The notes under the pieces: model-generated
Told to the model about the DNA's origin: nothing
Database searches by the model: none
Seen by the model: only the letters and a program-made list of their open reading frames with translations
Assembly: GCF_030124375.1 (NCBI RefSeq)
Contig: NZ_JASKLS010000010.1
Location: 1-64,000, forward strand
Source: Sinorhizobium sp. 6-70
Lineage (GTDB): Bacteria; Pseudomonadota; Alphaproteobacteria; Rhizobiales; Rhizobiaceae
DNA: 64,000 bases
Direction of reading: 5' to 3'
In this document: positions 50,854 to 59,263 of the stretch, one piece after another
Position numbering within the stretch: the stretch's first letter is position 1
Layout: every line of letters begins with the position of its first letter
Position numbers and translations under genes: made by a program

Positions 50854-53697
50854 TTAACCCGCTTCCGACACGCGGCTGAGGGCGACCCCAAGCGAATCCT
50901 TCTGCAGGTCCAGTTCCACGAGCCTTTCGCGCTCTGCCTCGACCAACTCGGCCTTGGCGTTGGCGACAAATTTCTCGTTGGCGAGCTTACCGAGAATTCT
51001 CTCGCGCTCGACCTCAACCTTGGCGATTGCCTTCTCCAGCCGGATCTTCTCTGCTGAAAGGTCGATAAGGCTGCCGAGCGGAAGGCAGGCTGTCGCTTCG
51101 GCGATGACGATCTGGGCGCTGCCGCGCGGCGCTACTGCCGCATGCTCGATGCTCTCCACTCTAGCAAGGCGCTTTATCGCCGAGGCATGCCGGTCAAGGC
51201 GCTCGCTGGTCAGCCCATTTGCGCCGACGATCACGAGTGGCGCCGTCGCTGCCGGCGGAACGTTCATTTCGGCGCGCACCGAGCGAATGCCCGAGACGAG
51301 ATCGATCAACCAGTTGATTTCGTCTGCGGCAGCATCATCCGCGTAGAAGGCTGACGGCCATTCCGCGTGACACAGCAGCGTCTCACGCTCGCGTCCGGGA
51401 CCAGCGGTCTTCTCCCAAAGCTCCTCCGTCATGAACGGCATGAACGGATGCAAGAGCTTGTAGGTCTCGTCCAGCACGTAAGCGACGCAGGCCTGAGACT
51501 CGCGCTTGGCCTCTTGGTCCTCGCCGTTGAAAACGGGCTTCAAGAGTTCGAGGTACCAGTCGCAGAACTGGTTCCAGACAAAGCGATAGAGACCGCCGGC
51601 CGCTTCGTTGAAGCGGTACCCGTCGATCGCCTCCGTTACGTCGCGGATCGTTCGCGAAAGCTCAGTCAGAATCCAGCGGTTGATGGTCAGCGACGTGGCT
51701 TCTGGAATGAACCCTTCGCTGTTCGTCACGCCATTCATCTCGGCGAAGCGCGTCGCATTCCAGAGCTTGGTGCCGAAGTTGCGGTAGCCGGCAATGCGGG
51801 CCGGATCGAGTTTCACGTCGCGCCCCTGCGCCGCCATGATCGCCAGGGTGAAGCGCAGCGCGTCGGCGCCATATTCGTCCATCAGTTCCAATGGATCGAT
51901 GACGTTGCCTTTCGACTTCGACATCTTCTGGCCGTTCTTGTCGCGAACGAGCGCGTGAACGTAAACGGTGTGGAACGGCTCGACGGGCGTGCCGTCGGCG
52001 TCCTTCATGAAATGAAGGCCCATCATCATCATGCGCGCGACCCAGAAGAAGATGATGTCAAAGCCCGTCACCAGAACATCCGTCTGGTAGTATCTTTCGA
52101 GTTCCGGCGTTTCGTTCGGCCATCCGAGCGTCGAGAACGGCCAGAGCGCGGACGAGAACCAAGTGTCCAGCACGTCCTCGTCGCGCGTGAGGATCTCGCC
52201 CGGCTTGAAGTTTTCGAGAAGGTCTTCGACATAGGCCTTCATCGGTCCTTCGTGCGCGATATAATGCTGGATCGCGGCATGCAGCGCCTCTTCTTCGGTC
52301 TTTTCCACGAAGATCTGGCCGTCGGGACCGTACCACGCGGGTATCTGGTGCCCCCACCAGAGCTGGCGTGAAATGCACCAGGGCTGGATGTTCTCCATCC
52401 ATTCGAAATAGGTCTTTTCCCAGTTCTTCGGAACGAAGTTGGTCCGGCCCTCCCTGACCGCGGCGATCGCGGGCCTGGCCAAGGTCTTGGCGTCGACATA
52501 CCATTGCTCGGTCAGGCGTGGCTCGATCGGTACCCCGCCGCGGTCGCCATGCGGCACGGTGTGCCTGTGCGGCTCGATGTGATCGACAAGCCCCGCCTCT
52601 TCGAGGATCTCGACGATCAGCCTACGGGCCTCGAAACGGTCCTTGCCTTCGAGCTGATCCCAGGCGCCGTGAAGCGCAGCCGGATGATCGAGGTCTTCAA
52701 GGAAGTCCTCGTTATTCTGGATCGTGATCCGCCCGTCCGCAGTCAGGACATTGACCTGGCGAAGTCCTCTCCGCTTGCCGACGTCGAAGTCGTTGAAGTC
52801 GTGGGCCGGCGTCATCTTGACGGCGCCGGTGCCAGTCGCCGGATCGGGGTATTCGTCGGCCACGATCGGAATCCGCCTCCCGACGATCGGCAGTATCACG
52901 TGCTTGCCGACGATACCCTTGTAGCGGACGTCATCCGGATGGACCGCGACGCCGGTATCGCCGAGCATCGTCTCCGGACGCGTGGTGGCAACGACCAGGT
53001 AGTCGCGGGTCTCCCATTCCGTCCCGTTGCCGTCGTCATCGAAGGCCACAGGATGCTGGTATGTAACGCCCTCTTCCAGAGGGTACCGCAAATGCCAGAG
53101 ATGGCCATTGACCTCGACTTGCTCGACTTCGATATCCGAGATCGCCGTCTGCAGTTTCGGGTCCCAGTTGACGAGGCGTTTGTCGCGATAGATCAGGCCT
53201 TCCTTATAGAGGCTGACAAAGACCTCGATTACGGCCTCGGACAAGCCGTCGTCCATGGTAAAGCGTTCGCGCGACCAGTCGCACGACGCCCCCAGCCGCT
53301 TCAACTGGTTGAAGATCAGACCACCGGATTCGGCTTTCCACTCCCAAACCTTTTCAACGAACGCCTCACGCCCCATCTCACGCCGACCGGGCAGTTTTCT
53401 CTGCGCGAGTTGACGCTCGACGACCATCTGTGTGGCAATGCCGGCGTGATCCATGCCCGGCTGCCAAAGCACATCCTTGCCGCGCATACGCTCGAAACGC
53501 ACCATGATGTCCTGCAGCGTGTTGTTCAGCGCATGGCCCATATGCAACGAGCCCGTCACGTTCGGCGGCGGAATCACAATGCAGAAGCTGTCGGCGCCGG
53601 GCTTTGCACCGGCGCCAGCACGAAACGCGTTTTCTTCGTCCCACTTCTTGGCGATACGCGGGTCGACGGCTGCGGAATCGTAGGTCTTATCAAGCAT
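50854..53697 (-). CDS. valS: Valyl-tRNA synthetase
   Basis: Charges tRNA-Val and edits threonine. The 947-residue class I synthetase has the HIGH motif in PNVTGSLHMGHALNN (residues about 45-60) and the editing CP1 domain (TRPETMLGDTGVAVHP). The KMSKS loop is KMSKSKGNVIDP, and the C-terminal coiled-coil tail (about 880-940) is present. The ATG at 53697 is clear. No leader peptide or T-box is visible. popZ and a RIME-like repeat lie upstream. Confidence 0.97.
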   Translation of the reverse strand: MLDKTYDSAAVDPRIAKKWDEENAFRAGAGAKPGADSFCIVIPPPNVTGSLHMGHALNNTLQDIMVRFERMRGKDVLWQPGMDHAGIATQMVVERQLAQRKLPGRREMGREAFVEKVWEWKAESGGLIFNQLKRLGASCDWSRERFTMDDGLSEAVIEVFVSLYKEGLIYRDKRLVNWDPKLQTAISDIEVEQVEVNGHLWHLRYPLEEGVTYQHPVAFDDDGNGTEWETRDYLVVATTRPETMLGDTGVAVHPDDVRYKGIVGKHVILPIVGRRIPIVADEYPDPATGTGAVKMTPAHDFNDFDVGKRRGLRQVNVLTADGRITIQNNEDFLEDLDHPAALHGAWDQLEGKDRFEARRLIVEILEEAGLVDHIEPHRHTVPHGDRGGVPIEPRLTEQWYVDAKTLARPAIAAVREGRTNFVPKNWEKTYFEWMENIQPWCISRQLWWGHQIPAWYGPDGQIFVEKTEEEALHAAIQHYIAHEGPMKAYVEDLLENFKPGEILTRDEDVLDTWFSSALWPFSTLGWPNETPELERYYQTDVLVTGFDIIFFWVARMMMMGLHFMKDADGTPVEPFHTVYVHALVRDKNGQKMSKSKGNVIDPLELMDEYGADALRFTLAIMAAQGRDVKLDPARIAGYRNFGTKLWNATRFAEMNGVTNSEGFIPEATSLTINRWILTELSRTIRDVTEAIDGYRFNEAAGGLYRFVWNQFCDWYLELLKPVFNGEDQEAKRESQACVAYVLDETYKLLHPFMPFMTEELWEKTAGPGRERETLLCHAEWPSAFYADDAAADEINWLIDLVSGIRSVRAEMNVPPAATAPLVIVGANGLTSERLDRHASAIKRLARVESIEHAAVAPRGSAQIVIAEATACLPLGSLIDLSAEKIRLEKAIAKVEVERERILGKLANEKFVANAKAELVEAERERLVELDLQKDSLGVALSRVSEAG

Positions 53698-53806
53698 TTT
53701 TCGGCCAGTTTTTTTTGGAAATTGATGTCAGCGTTTTGTAAACCGGAAGGCCCGGCGCAAGTCAACACAAACGGCAAAAAAGCCGCAAGCGATCACGCCC
53801 GCGACT

Positions 53807-53912
53807 TTACAGCGCTGCGCGTCCTATGGACGCGCTAAGGTCGCTGTAGCACTTTGAAGTGCTGCATGATTTTGTCCTTAAATCGATTCCGATTAAGGAA
53901 TCACGCAGTAGC
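53807..53912 (-). repeat. RIME-like repeat (family 2), copy C
   Basis: Holds GCGTCC/GGACGC in the first palindrome and TCCTTAAATCG with CGATTAAGGA in the second (53875-53899). The end is CGCAGTAGC, as in copy B and in the same orientation. It lies between valS and the end of popZ and ends 19 bases before the popZ stop. Confidence 0.85.
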
Positions 53913-53930
53913 TCTCCGCAGAAGCCCGCG

Positions 53931-54731
53931 TCAGCGACGAGGACCGCGCGCGACGCGTTCGATTTCCTCGCGCACCAAACGCTCGACCAAGGTTGGCAGA
54001 TTATCATCCAGCCACTCCTGCAGCATTGGCCGAAGCATCGCTTCCGCAATCTCGTCGAAGGAACGCCTGGGTCCCTGCTCGACAGCATGGGCAAGGTCTT
54101 CGAATGAGCGCGCCACCTGGCGGCTGACGACCGGCGACACGATCGCGCCCAGCGGCGTCTCTTCGGTGTCGGCCACTTCTTCCCGAACGGTCGCCTGTGA
54201 CGACGCGTTGGGCGCGGAAACCATCCGCTCTGCGGCAACATTCCCGACAGGCTCGTCTTCCGCCTTCCTCGCACTCGCGTTTACCGGAGTCGCAGGCGAA
54301 GAGACCGCCGCCATCCGCGAGGTAATTACCGGATTATCCTGCACCGGAGGCGCAGAGGCCGGGCCGACGTGATCCTTTGAAGCATAGTTCACTGCGTGGC
54401 GTTCGGAGGCGGCTCTCACCCTTGCCGCCACGTCGGCGAGGGAAAGCGGCGGTTGCGGCGAAGCCTGTGTTTCTGCCGTACTGCCGGTTGCGTCGGCCGC
54501 AGACACATAGGACTGCGTCCTTGACGAAGGACGAGGTTCTTCGGATGCGCCGAACGCGGCCGCCTGGATTTCCGAGTCGATTGTCAGTTCGATGTCGTCA
54601 TCGGCTTCGTCTTCGAACTCTTGCGGGACAGAGGATCCTATCTGCCCTGGCTCGTTGTTCTCGATGATCTTGCGAATGGACGCCAGAATCTCGTCCATCG
54701 AAGGTTCACGCGCGACATTGAGCTGTGCCAT
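53931..54731 (-). CDS. popZ: Polar organizing protein PopZ (DUF2497)
   Basis: Forms a matrix at the cell pole that recruits the chromosome origin and cell-cycle proteins; in polar-growing rhizobia it marks the growing pole. The 266-residue protein has the conserved N-terminal helix EPSMDEILASIRKII (residues 8-22). A long Pro/Ala/acidic disordered middle follows, then the C-terminal oligomerisation block FDEIAEAMLRPMLQEWLDD and NLPTLVERLVREEIERV. This is the PopZ layout. GAGG lies before the ATG at 54731. The cluster valS-popZ-tolC-pcm is conserved in rhizobia. Confidence 0.9.
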   Translation of the reverse strand: MAQLNVAREPSMDEILASIRKIIENNEPGQIGSSVPQEFEDEADDDIELTIDSEIQAAAFGASEEPRPSSRTQSYVSAADATGSTAETQASPQPPLSLADVAARVRAASERHAVNYASKDHVGPASAPPVQDNPVITSRMAAVSSPATPVNASARKAEDEPVGNVAAERMVSAPNASSQATVREEVADTEETPLGAIVSPVVSRQVARSFEDLAHAVEQGPRRSFDEIAEAMLRPMLQEWLDDNLPTLVERLVREEIERVARGPRR

Positions 54732-54869
54732 TTCCATCCTCGTTTGGTGCGGCCAAACACGGGCTTGAAAAGCATCCATGTGCCGATTTCAAACAGACCT
54801 TAGGTGAGTTCGCGGACGAAACAAACGTCACGAATCAACCATGGAGATTCTTGCACAGATTTGTTTTTT

Positions 54870-54890
54870 GGGGCAGATGCCGTCTGCCCC
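54870..54890. repeat. Perfect 8-bp hairpin between popZ and tolC
   Basis: GGGGCAGA and TCTGCCCC are separated by TGCCG, with a run of T just before on the plus strand. It has no T-run after it on the minus strand, so it is not a normal terminator for tolC. Role unclear. Confidence 0.55.
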
Positions 54891-54902
54891 CCTACTGCAT
54901 GC

Positions 54903-54998
54903 TTCCTTAAATCATAGCCGATTCAAGGATAAAAACAGGCAGCAATTCAAAGCGCTGCAGTGTCCCTTGCGCGTCTGATAAGACGCGCGGCGCTGTAG
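54903..54998 (+). repeat. RIME-like repeat (family 2), copy D
   Basis: Carries TCCTTAAATC..GATTCAAGGA and the module ATTCAAAGCGCTGCAG, then CGCGTCT/AGACGCG and CGCTGTAG. Same orientation as copy A. It lies just after the tolC stop (55008) and may end its transcript. Confidence 0.8.
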
Positions 54999-55007
54999 TT
55001 CATGCGG

Positions 55008-56378
55008 TCAGCGGCCATCGACGGTCCGCAGACCGAACCACTTGTCCTTGACGGCTTCGTAGTGCTCTTCAGAGCGATATTCGGCAACCGCGAGACCTTG
55101 AGTCTTGACGGTCAGCCGGCCCATGGCCGCGAGCAGCGAATAGCTCGCCACGACGGCGTCGCGCTGCGCGCCGGCGAGCGCCTCTTGCGCGTCCAGAACG
55201 TCCTGCTGCGAATCGAGCACGTCGAGCGTCGTGCGCTGCCCGACCTTTCGTTCTTCGATAACGCCCTCGAGCGCCAGGTTGGCGGCCGAAATCTGCGACC
55301 GGCTGGCGGTGATTCGGGCGAGCGCGGAATCAAGCTGAGCGTAGGCCGAGACGACGGTCTGCTGAACCGAAGCCCGTGCGGAATCGACAAGGATCCGCTG
55401 CTGGCCCAGGATTTCCTTAGCCTGGCGTATCTGTCCGTATTCAGCGCCGCCCTGATAGATCGGCACTTCCAACCGCGCCGTCACGCTTGCGGTGGTATCG
55501 TCCAAACCGTTGCCGGCGTTACCGGTATTACGCGTCACCGCCCCCTGCAGAACGACGCCGGGCAGCATCGTGCCTTCGGCCGACTTCACCTGGAAGCCTG
55601 CCGAATCGACTGCATATTGCGCAGCCAGAATCTGCGGGTTCTCCCGCAAGCCTGTAGCCACCGCCTGATCGAGGGATCTCGGCATGCTTTTGCTGGCCGG
55701 CGCCGGCTGCCTGATTCCCGTCGGAGTCGCGCCAACAATCTGCACGTAGACCGCTTCACTTTGCTTGAGTTGGGCGATCGCGCTCACAAGCAACGACTGC
55801 GCATTGGCGAGTTCGGCTTCCGCCTGGCTCACATCGGTCCGCGTTCCTTCACCCACCTCGAGGCGAGCTTGCGAGGCGTTCAGCTGTTCCCTCAGGAACG
55901 CGAGGTTCTGCCTGCGAATCGAAACGACCTGCTGGTCGCGAGCGATATTGGCATAGGCCTGCGCTGCCGCGAGAAGGATCTGGATTTCATTCGCCTTCAG
56001 CGTTTCGCGGCTGGAAAAGACGTCCGATTCGGCAGCTCTGACGTTGTTCAGTGTCTGGAACCCGTCAAAAATCATCTGGGTAATGCTAATGCCAACCTGC
56101 CCGCTGTGAAGATCGCGAGTGCCGGTTTTCTCGATGTCAGTGCGGGTTAGCGTACCGGTCGCCGAGGCCGAAACCTGAGGCCGGAAGCCGGACTTGGCAA
56201 TCGGAACCCCTTCATCGGTGGCGCGAAGGCCGGCGCGTGCGGCATTGAGATCCGGGTTGTTCGCATAGGCCTTCGCCATTGCGCCGGCGATCGTCTCTGC
56301 CAGCGCCGCGTGCGGCGCAATCAGCACACTGGTCGAGACAGCCGCCCACAAGGCTGCTTTGCGGACAATCGACACCAT
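55008..56378 (-). CDS. tolC: TolC-type outer membrane efflux protein
   Basis: An outer membrane channel for type I secretion and multidrug efflux. The 456-residue protein, close to S. meliloti TolC in length, has a signal peptide ending in HAALAET. Two homologous repeats of the outer membrane efflux fold follow, each with long helices (for example NPDLNAARAGLRATDEGVP and TDVSQAEAELANAQSLL). The channel probably serves rhizobial RTX secretion and efflux pumps, since no pump is adjacent. GGAGGGAAG precedes the ATG. Confidence 0.95.
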   Translation of the reverse strand: MVSIVRKAALWAAVSTSVLIAPHAALAETIAGAMAKAYANNPDLNAARAGLRATDEGVPIAKSGFRPQVSASATGTLTRTDIEKTGTRDLHSGQVGISITQMIFDGFQTLNNVRAAESDVFSSRETLKANEIQILLAAAQAYANIARDQQVVSIRRQNLAFLREQLNASQARLEVGEGTRTDVSQAEAELANAQSLLVSAIAQLKQSEAVYVQIVGATPTGIRQPAPASKSMPRSLDQAVATGLRENPQILAAQYAVDSAGFQVKSAEGTMLPGVVLQGAVTRNTGNAGNGLDDTTASVTARLEVPIYQGGAEYGQIRQAKEILGQQRILVDSARASVQQTVVSAYAQLDSALARITASRSQISAANLALEGVIEERKVGQRTTLDVLDSQQDVLDAQEALAGAQRDAVVASYSLLAAMGRLTVKTQGLAVAEYRSEEHYEAVKDKWFGLRTVDGR

Positions 56379-56657
56379 CTTCCCTCCGATCAGCCAAGGC
56401 AGCTGGGCCGCCCCGCAATTACCAGCAAGTCCGCATCAGGCGACCTGCATAACTATCGTGGTGACATGCTCGTGCACCCATCGGCGAGCAAATCACTACC
56501 CCTGTGCTCTTTGAAACCCGGATTCGGTCTTGCGACAACTGTCCACTGACGCTCGCAGTAGCCATTTCAAAAAGAAACAGAGAATACGTTGCCAATTGGC
56601 AACATTGCGATTTTGGTAACAACACTTCTATGCTGAGCGTCACCAATATGAGGTGCC

Positions 56658-57317
56658 TCAGAAAACAAAAGTACGCTCGCGGCGAAATCCGGGAAGAGGC
56701 TTGACGGCCGTGTTGAAGTCCGACCGTTCCGAGATCCTGCCGAATCCGCGCACATAAACTTTCGCACGAGATGCGTTACTAAATCCTTCAACCGCCACGA
56801 GGCGCCCGCCGTCGCGCAGTTGCCCGAAAAGGCCCGCCGGTATCGTTTCCACAGCGCCGTTGATGAAAATCACGTCATAGGGAGATTCCGCGGCGTAGCC
56901 TTCGGCAAGGTTGCCGGTCACCACTGCAATATTGTCATAGCCGAGGCGCGCGAGCGTCGCAGTCGCCGTAGCAGCCAGCCCCTCGTCGCTTTCCAGTGCG
57001 ACGACAGAGCCGGCAATCAGGGATAGCAATGCTGAGGCATAACCCGTCCCGCAACCAATCTCGAGCACGACGTCGGACTTGGAAATTCCGGCGAGTTGCA
57101 ACAGCTTCGCGAGCGGCGATGGCTCCATCAGATAGCGCGGCTCGGCGCCGCCAACGAGTTCGATGTCGGCATCGATATAGGCCAGTTCCTTTAATTTTGC
57201 GGGCACGAACTCCTCGCGAGGAACAGAAAGGAAGGCGGACAGCACCGAATGAGAGTTCACATCGGTGGTCCGGACCTGATTGTCGACCATCTTAATGCGC
57301 GCTGCTTCGAAGTTCAT
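56658..57317 (-). CDS. Second protein-L-isoaspartate O-methyltransferase family protein
   Basis: 219 residues, only loosely similar to the pcm product at 29930. The N-terminus RIKMVDNQVRTTDVNSHSVL differs, while SAM motif I VVLEIGCGTGYASALL is intact. It is missing none of the obvious SAM motifs. This branch of the family is widespread beside tolC in alphaproteobacteria; its substrate is unproven. It starts upstream of tolC on the same strand. Confidence 0.87.
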   Translation of the reverse strand: MNFEAARIKMVDNQVRTTDVNSHSVLSAFLSVPREEFVPAKLKELAYIDADIELVGGAEPRYLMEPSPLAKLLQLAGISKSDVVLEIGCGTGYASALLSLIAGSVVALESDEGLAATATATLARLGYDNIAVVTGNLAEGYAAESPYDVIFINGAVETIPAGLFGQLRDGGRLVAVEGFSNASRAKVYVRGFGRISERSDFNTAVKPLPGFRRERTFVF

Positions 57318-57665
57318 GGTACTGCCCTCGTGTCCCGGATAGGCGCGGCGCCGGTGTCCGGAAAATCCGCGCGATCTTGCATCTGGCTGCCGATGCGCAG
57401 CCCGTTGCTAAGCTCATAAATCGGCGCACCGCCGGTTTCAAGCGACAGCGACATTTCGGCGAGCAAAAAGGGAAGGATGGCAACAGCTCATGACAAGAGC
57501 CGCAGCACCTCCATGACGACGAGCGTAGCGACGTGCCCCGTGATCGGCCGACCACTCGGAGCGGATCGCTCAAAGATTCGATTTCAGTAAGACAGGCAGT
57601 CCCTCGAAGCGTCGCGACAAATCTTGAAGCCAAGGGCTGCGGGTGGCTAGAGAAAGCGGGATGCC
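57318..57665. other. Intergenic region between exbD and the second pcm gene
   Basis: 348 bases without a convincing gene or repeat. An open frame on the minus strand exists but has no ribosome binding site and an atypical Arg/Cys/Ser-rich composition, so I do not count it. It should contain the promoter of the downstream pcm-tolC region. Confidence 0.5.
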
Positions 57666-58091
57666 CTAGCGCCCGGGCGCCGCCTCGAGACCGACAAGAG
57701 CGATCTTGCTGTAGCCGGCACCTTGAATGAGATTCATAACCGTCATCAGTTCGCCGTAGTCGACCAAGCGATCCGCGCGCAGGAGAACGCGCGTTTCCGT
57801 GCTCCCGCTCGTTATCCGATTGAGTTCCGAAACGAAGCTTTCGCGGGCCGTTTCCTCGTTGCCGATCGCCAGCGTCAAGTCTGCCTTCAACGTCACGAAA
57901 ACCGGCTTGTCGTCTCTTGGCGCTGGCTTGGCCACGGATTGCGGCAGGTCGACCTTCATGTCGACGGTCGCCAAGGGTGCAGCAACCATGAAGATAATCA
58001 GCAGGACGAGCATGACGTCGATGAAGGGCGTCACGTTGATCTCGCTATTCTCGTCGAGATCGCCACCGCTTTCGGAAATCCTTCCCGCCAT
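57666..58091 (-). CDS. exbD: Biopolymer transport protein ExbD
   Basis: Part of the proton-driven motor that energises TonB. The 141-residue protein has one N-terminal membrane helix with the essential Asp in NVTPFIDVMLVLLIIFMV and a periplasmic domain. It starts four bases after exbB. No tonB gene follows. Confidence 0.94.
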   Translation of the reverse strand: MAGRISESGGDLDENSEINVTPFIDVMLVLLIIFMVAAPLATVDMKVDLPQSVAKPAPRDDKPVFVTLKADLTLAIGNEETARESFVSELNRITSGSTETRVLLRADRLVDYGELMTVMNLIQGAGYSKIALVGLEAAPGR

Positions 58092-58095
58092 CGCC

Positions 58096-59091
58096 TTATC
58101 CGATCCTGGTTATCGAAGCATCGACATAGCCATCGCGCCTCTGCGGCTGCGCCTTGCGCACATGTCGATGGTCGAGGTCGCGGCTCACCAATCGCTCCAC
58201 CGCTGCCGCCGCATCCGCCAGGATGAGCTTGTAGCCGCCCACCGACCGCGCGAAGTAGTTGTAAATCACCACCGCGGGAATGGCCGCGACAAGACCGATA
58301 GCCGTTGCCAGCAAAGCCTCGGCAATACCGGGCGCGACGATCGCAAGGTTGGTCGTCTGCGCTTTACTGATGCCGATAAACGAATTCATGATCCCCCAAA
58401 CCGTACCGAACAGCCCGACGAAGGGACCAACTGAACCGATCGAAGCCAGTATGCCGGTGCCGCCGCTCATCTGCTTGCCGGCACGAATCTCGATACGGCC
58501 GAGTAGCGATGACACGCGCTCTTTGATGCCGGTGGCGGGAGCATGATCCAGAACCGCCTCTGAACGGGCCATTTCGTCGACCGCTGCCGAGACCATTTCC
58601 GCAGCAACGCCGGCCTTGCGGTCGAGCCCGGCCTTGACCTCGGCGAGGCCATCCGCAGCGCTGAGCACTCGGACGGCGCGCTTCAGCCGCGATTTTGCAC
58701 CGACGAGTTCTATCGTCTTCACAAGGAACATCGCCCAGGTGACGACGGATGCCATCGCCAGGCCAATCATCACACTCTTGACGACGATATCGGCGGCAAG
58801 AAACATGCCGATCGGCGAAAGATCGTGCGGAAGGACCGGGTTGGCGCTTGCCCCGGGCGCCGCGGCGTCGACAGACGCAGGCAGCGCTGACGCGGCCGTG
58901 ACACTCGCTTCGCCGCCGGTGGCGGCCGGTTCCGTAACGGCAGCTGCCGAGCCCTGTGCTTGCCCGGCAACTGCCGCGGGGGGATCTTGCCGTACCGCCT
59001 GGGCGAAGCCCGTCGAAACCGCTCCGACAAGTGAAATGGCGAGCGTTGCCGCAAACAACAGATTCAATTGCGGCCGGGTCCGGTGTGACAT
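58096..59091 (-). CDS. exbB: Biopolymer transport protein ExbB with long N-terminal extension
   Basis: The proton channel subunit of the TonB motor. The 331-residue protein is longer than E. coli ExbB (244). A signal-like segment is followed by an Ala/Pro/Glu-rich periplasmic stretch of about 70 residues, typical of the ExbB_2 type in alphaproteobacteria. Three membrane helices follow, including the block GPFVGLFGTVWGIMNSFIGI. The ATG at 59091 has GAGGAAC ahead. Co-transcribed with exbD. Confidence 0.94.
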   Translation of the reverse strand: MSHRTRPQLNLLFAATLAISLVGAVSTGFAQAVRQDPPAAVAGQAQGSAAAVTEPAATGGEASVTAASALPASVDAAAPGASANPVLPHDLSPIGMFLAADIVVKSVMIGLAMASVVTWAMFLVKTIELVGAKSRLKRAVRVLSAADGLAEVKAGLDRKAGVAAEMVSAAVDEMARSEAVLDHAPATGIKERVSSLLGRIEIRAGKQMSGGTGILASIGSVGPFVGLFGTVWGIMNSFIGISKAQTTNLAIVAPGIAEALLATAIGLVAAIPAVVIYNYFARSVGGYKLILADAAAAVERLVSRDLDHRHVRKAQPQRRDGYVDASITRIG

Positions 59092-59263
59092 CTCGTTCCT
59101 CACATATTGTGCGCCTGTCTTGCCGCCTGGCTGCGATGCAACCCGGGGACGAGCAAGCCTGCCTTCGCATGCTCTCTACGACGAACTATGACCGAATGGC
59201 AAGGATTTGTGGAGTAAAATAATCAAGAATATTGACCTTATCGCATTCTCTGACGCTGTCGGT

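Noticed and set aside
54870..54890. Terminator of tolC
   Set aside because: The stem is strong but on the minus strand it is followed by A-rich sequence, not T; the RIME-like repeat is a better candidate for the 3' end.
57292..57633. A 113-codon frame upstream of the second pcm gene
   Set aside because: Overlaps the pcm start, is rich in Arg, Cys and Ser, and has no ribosome binding site.
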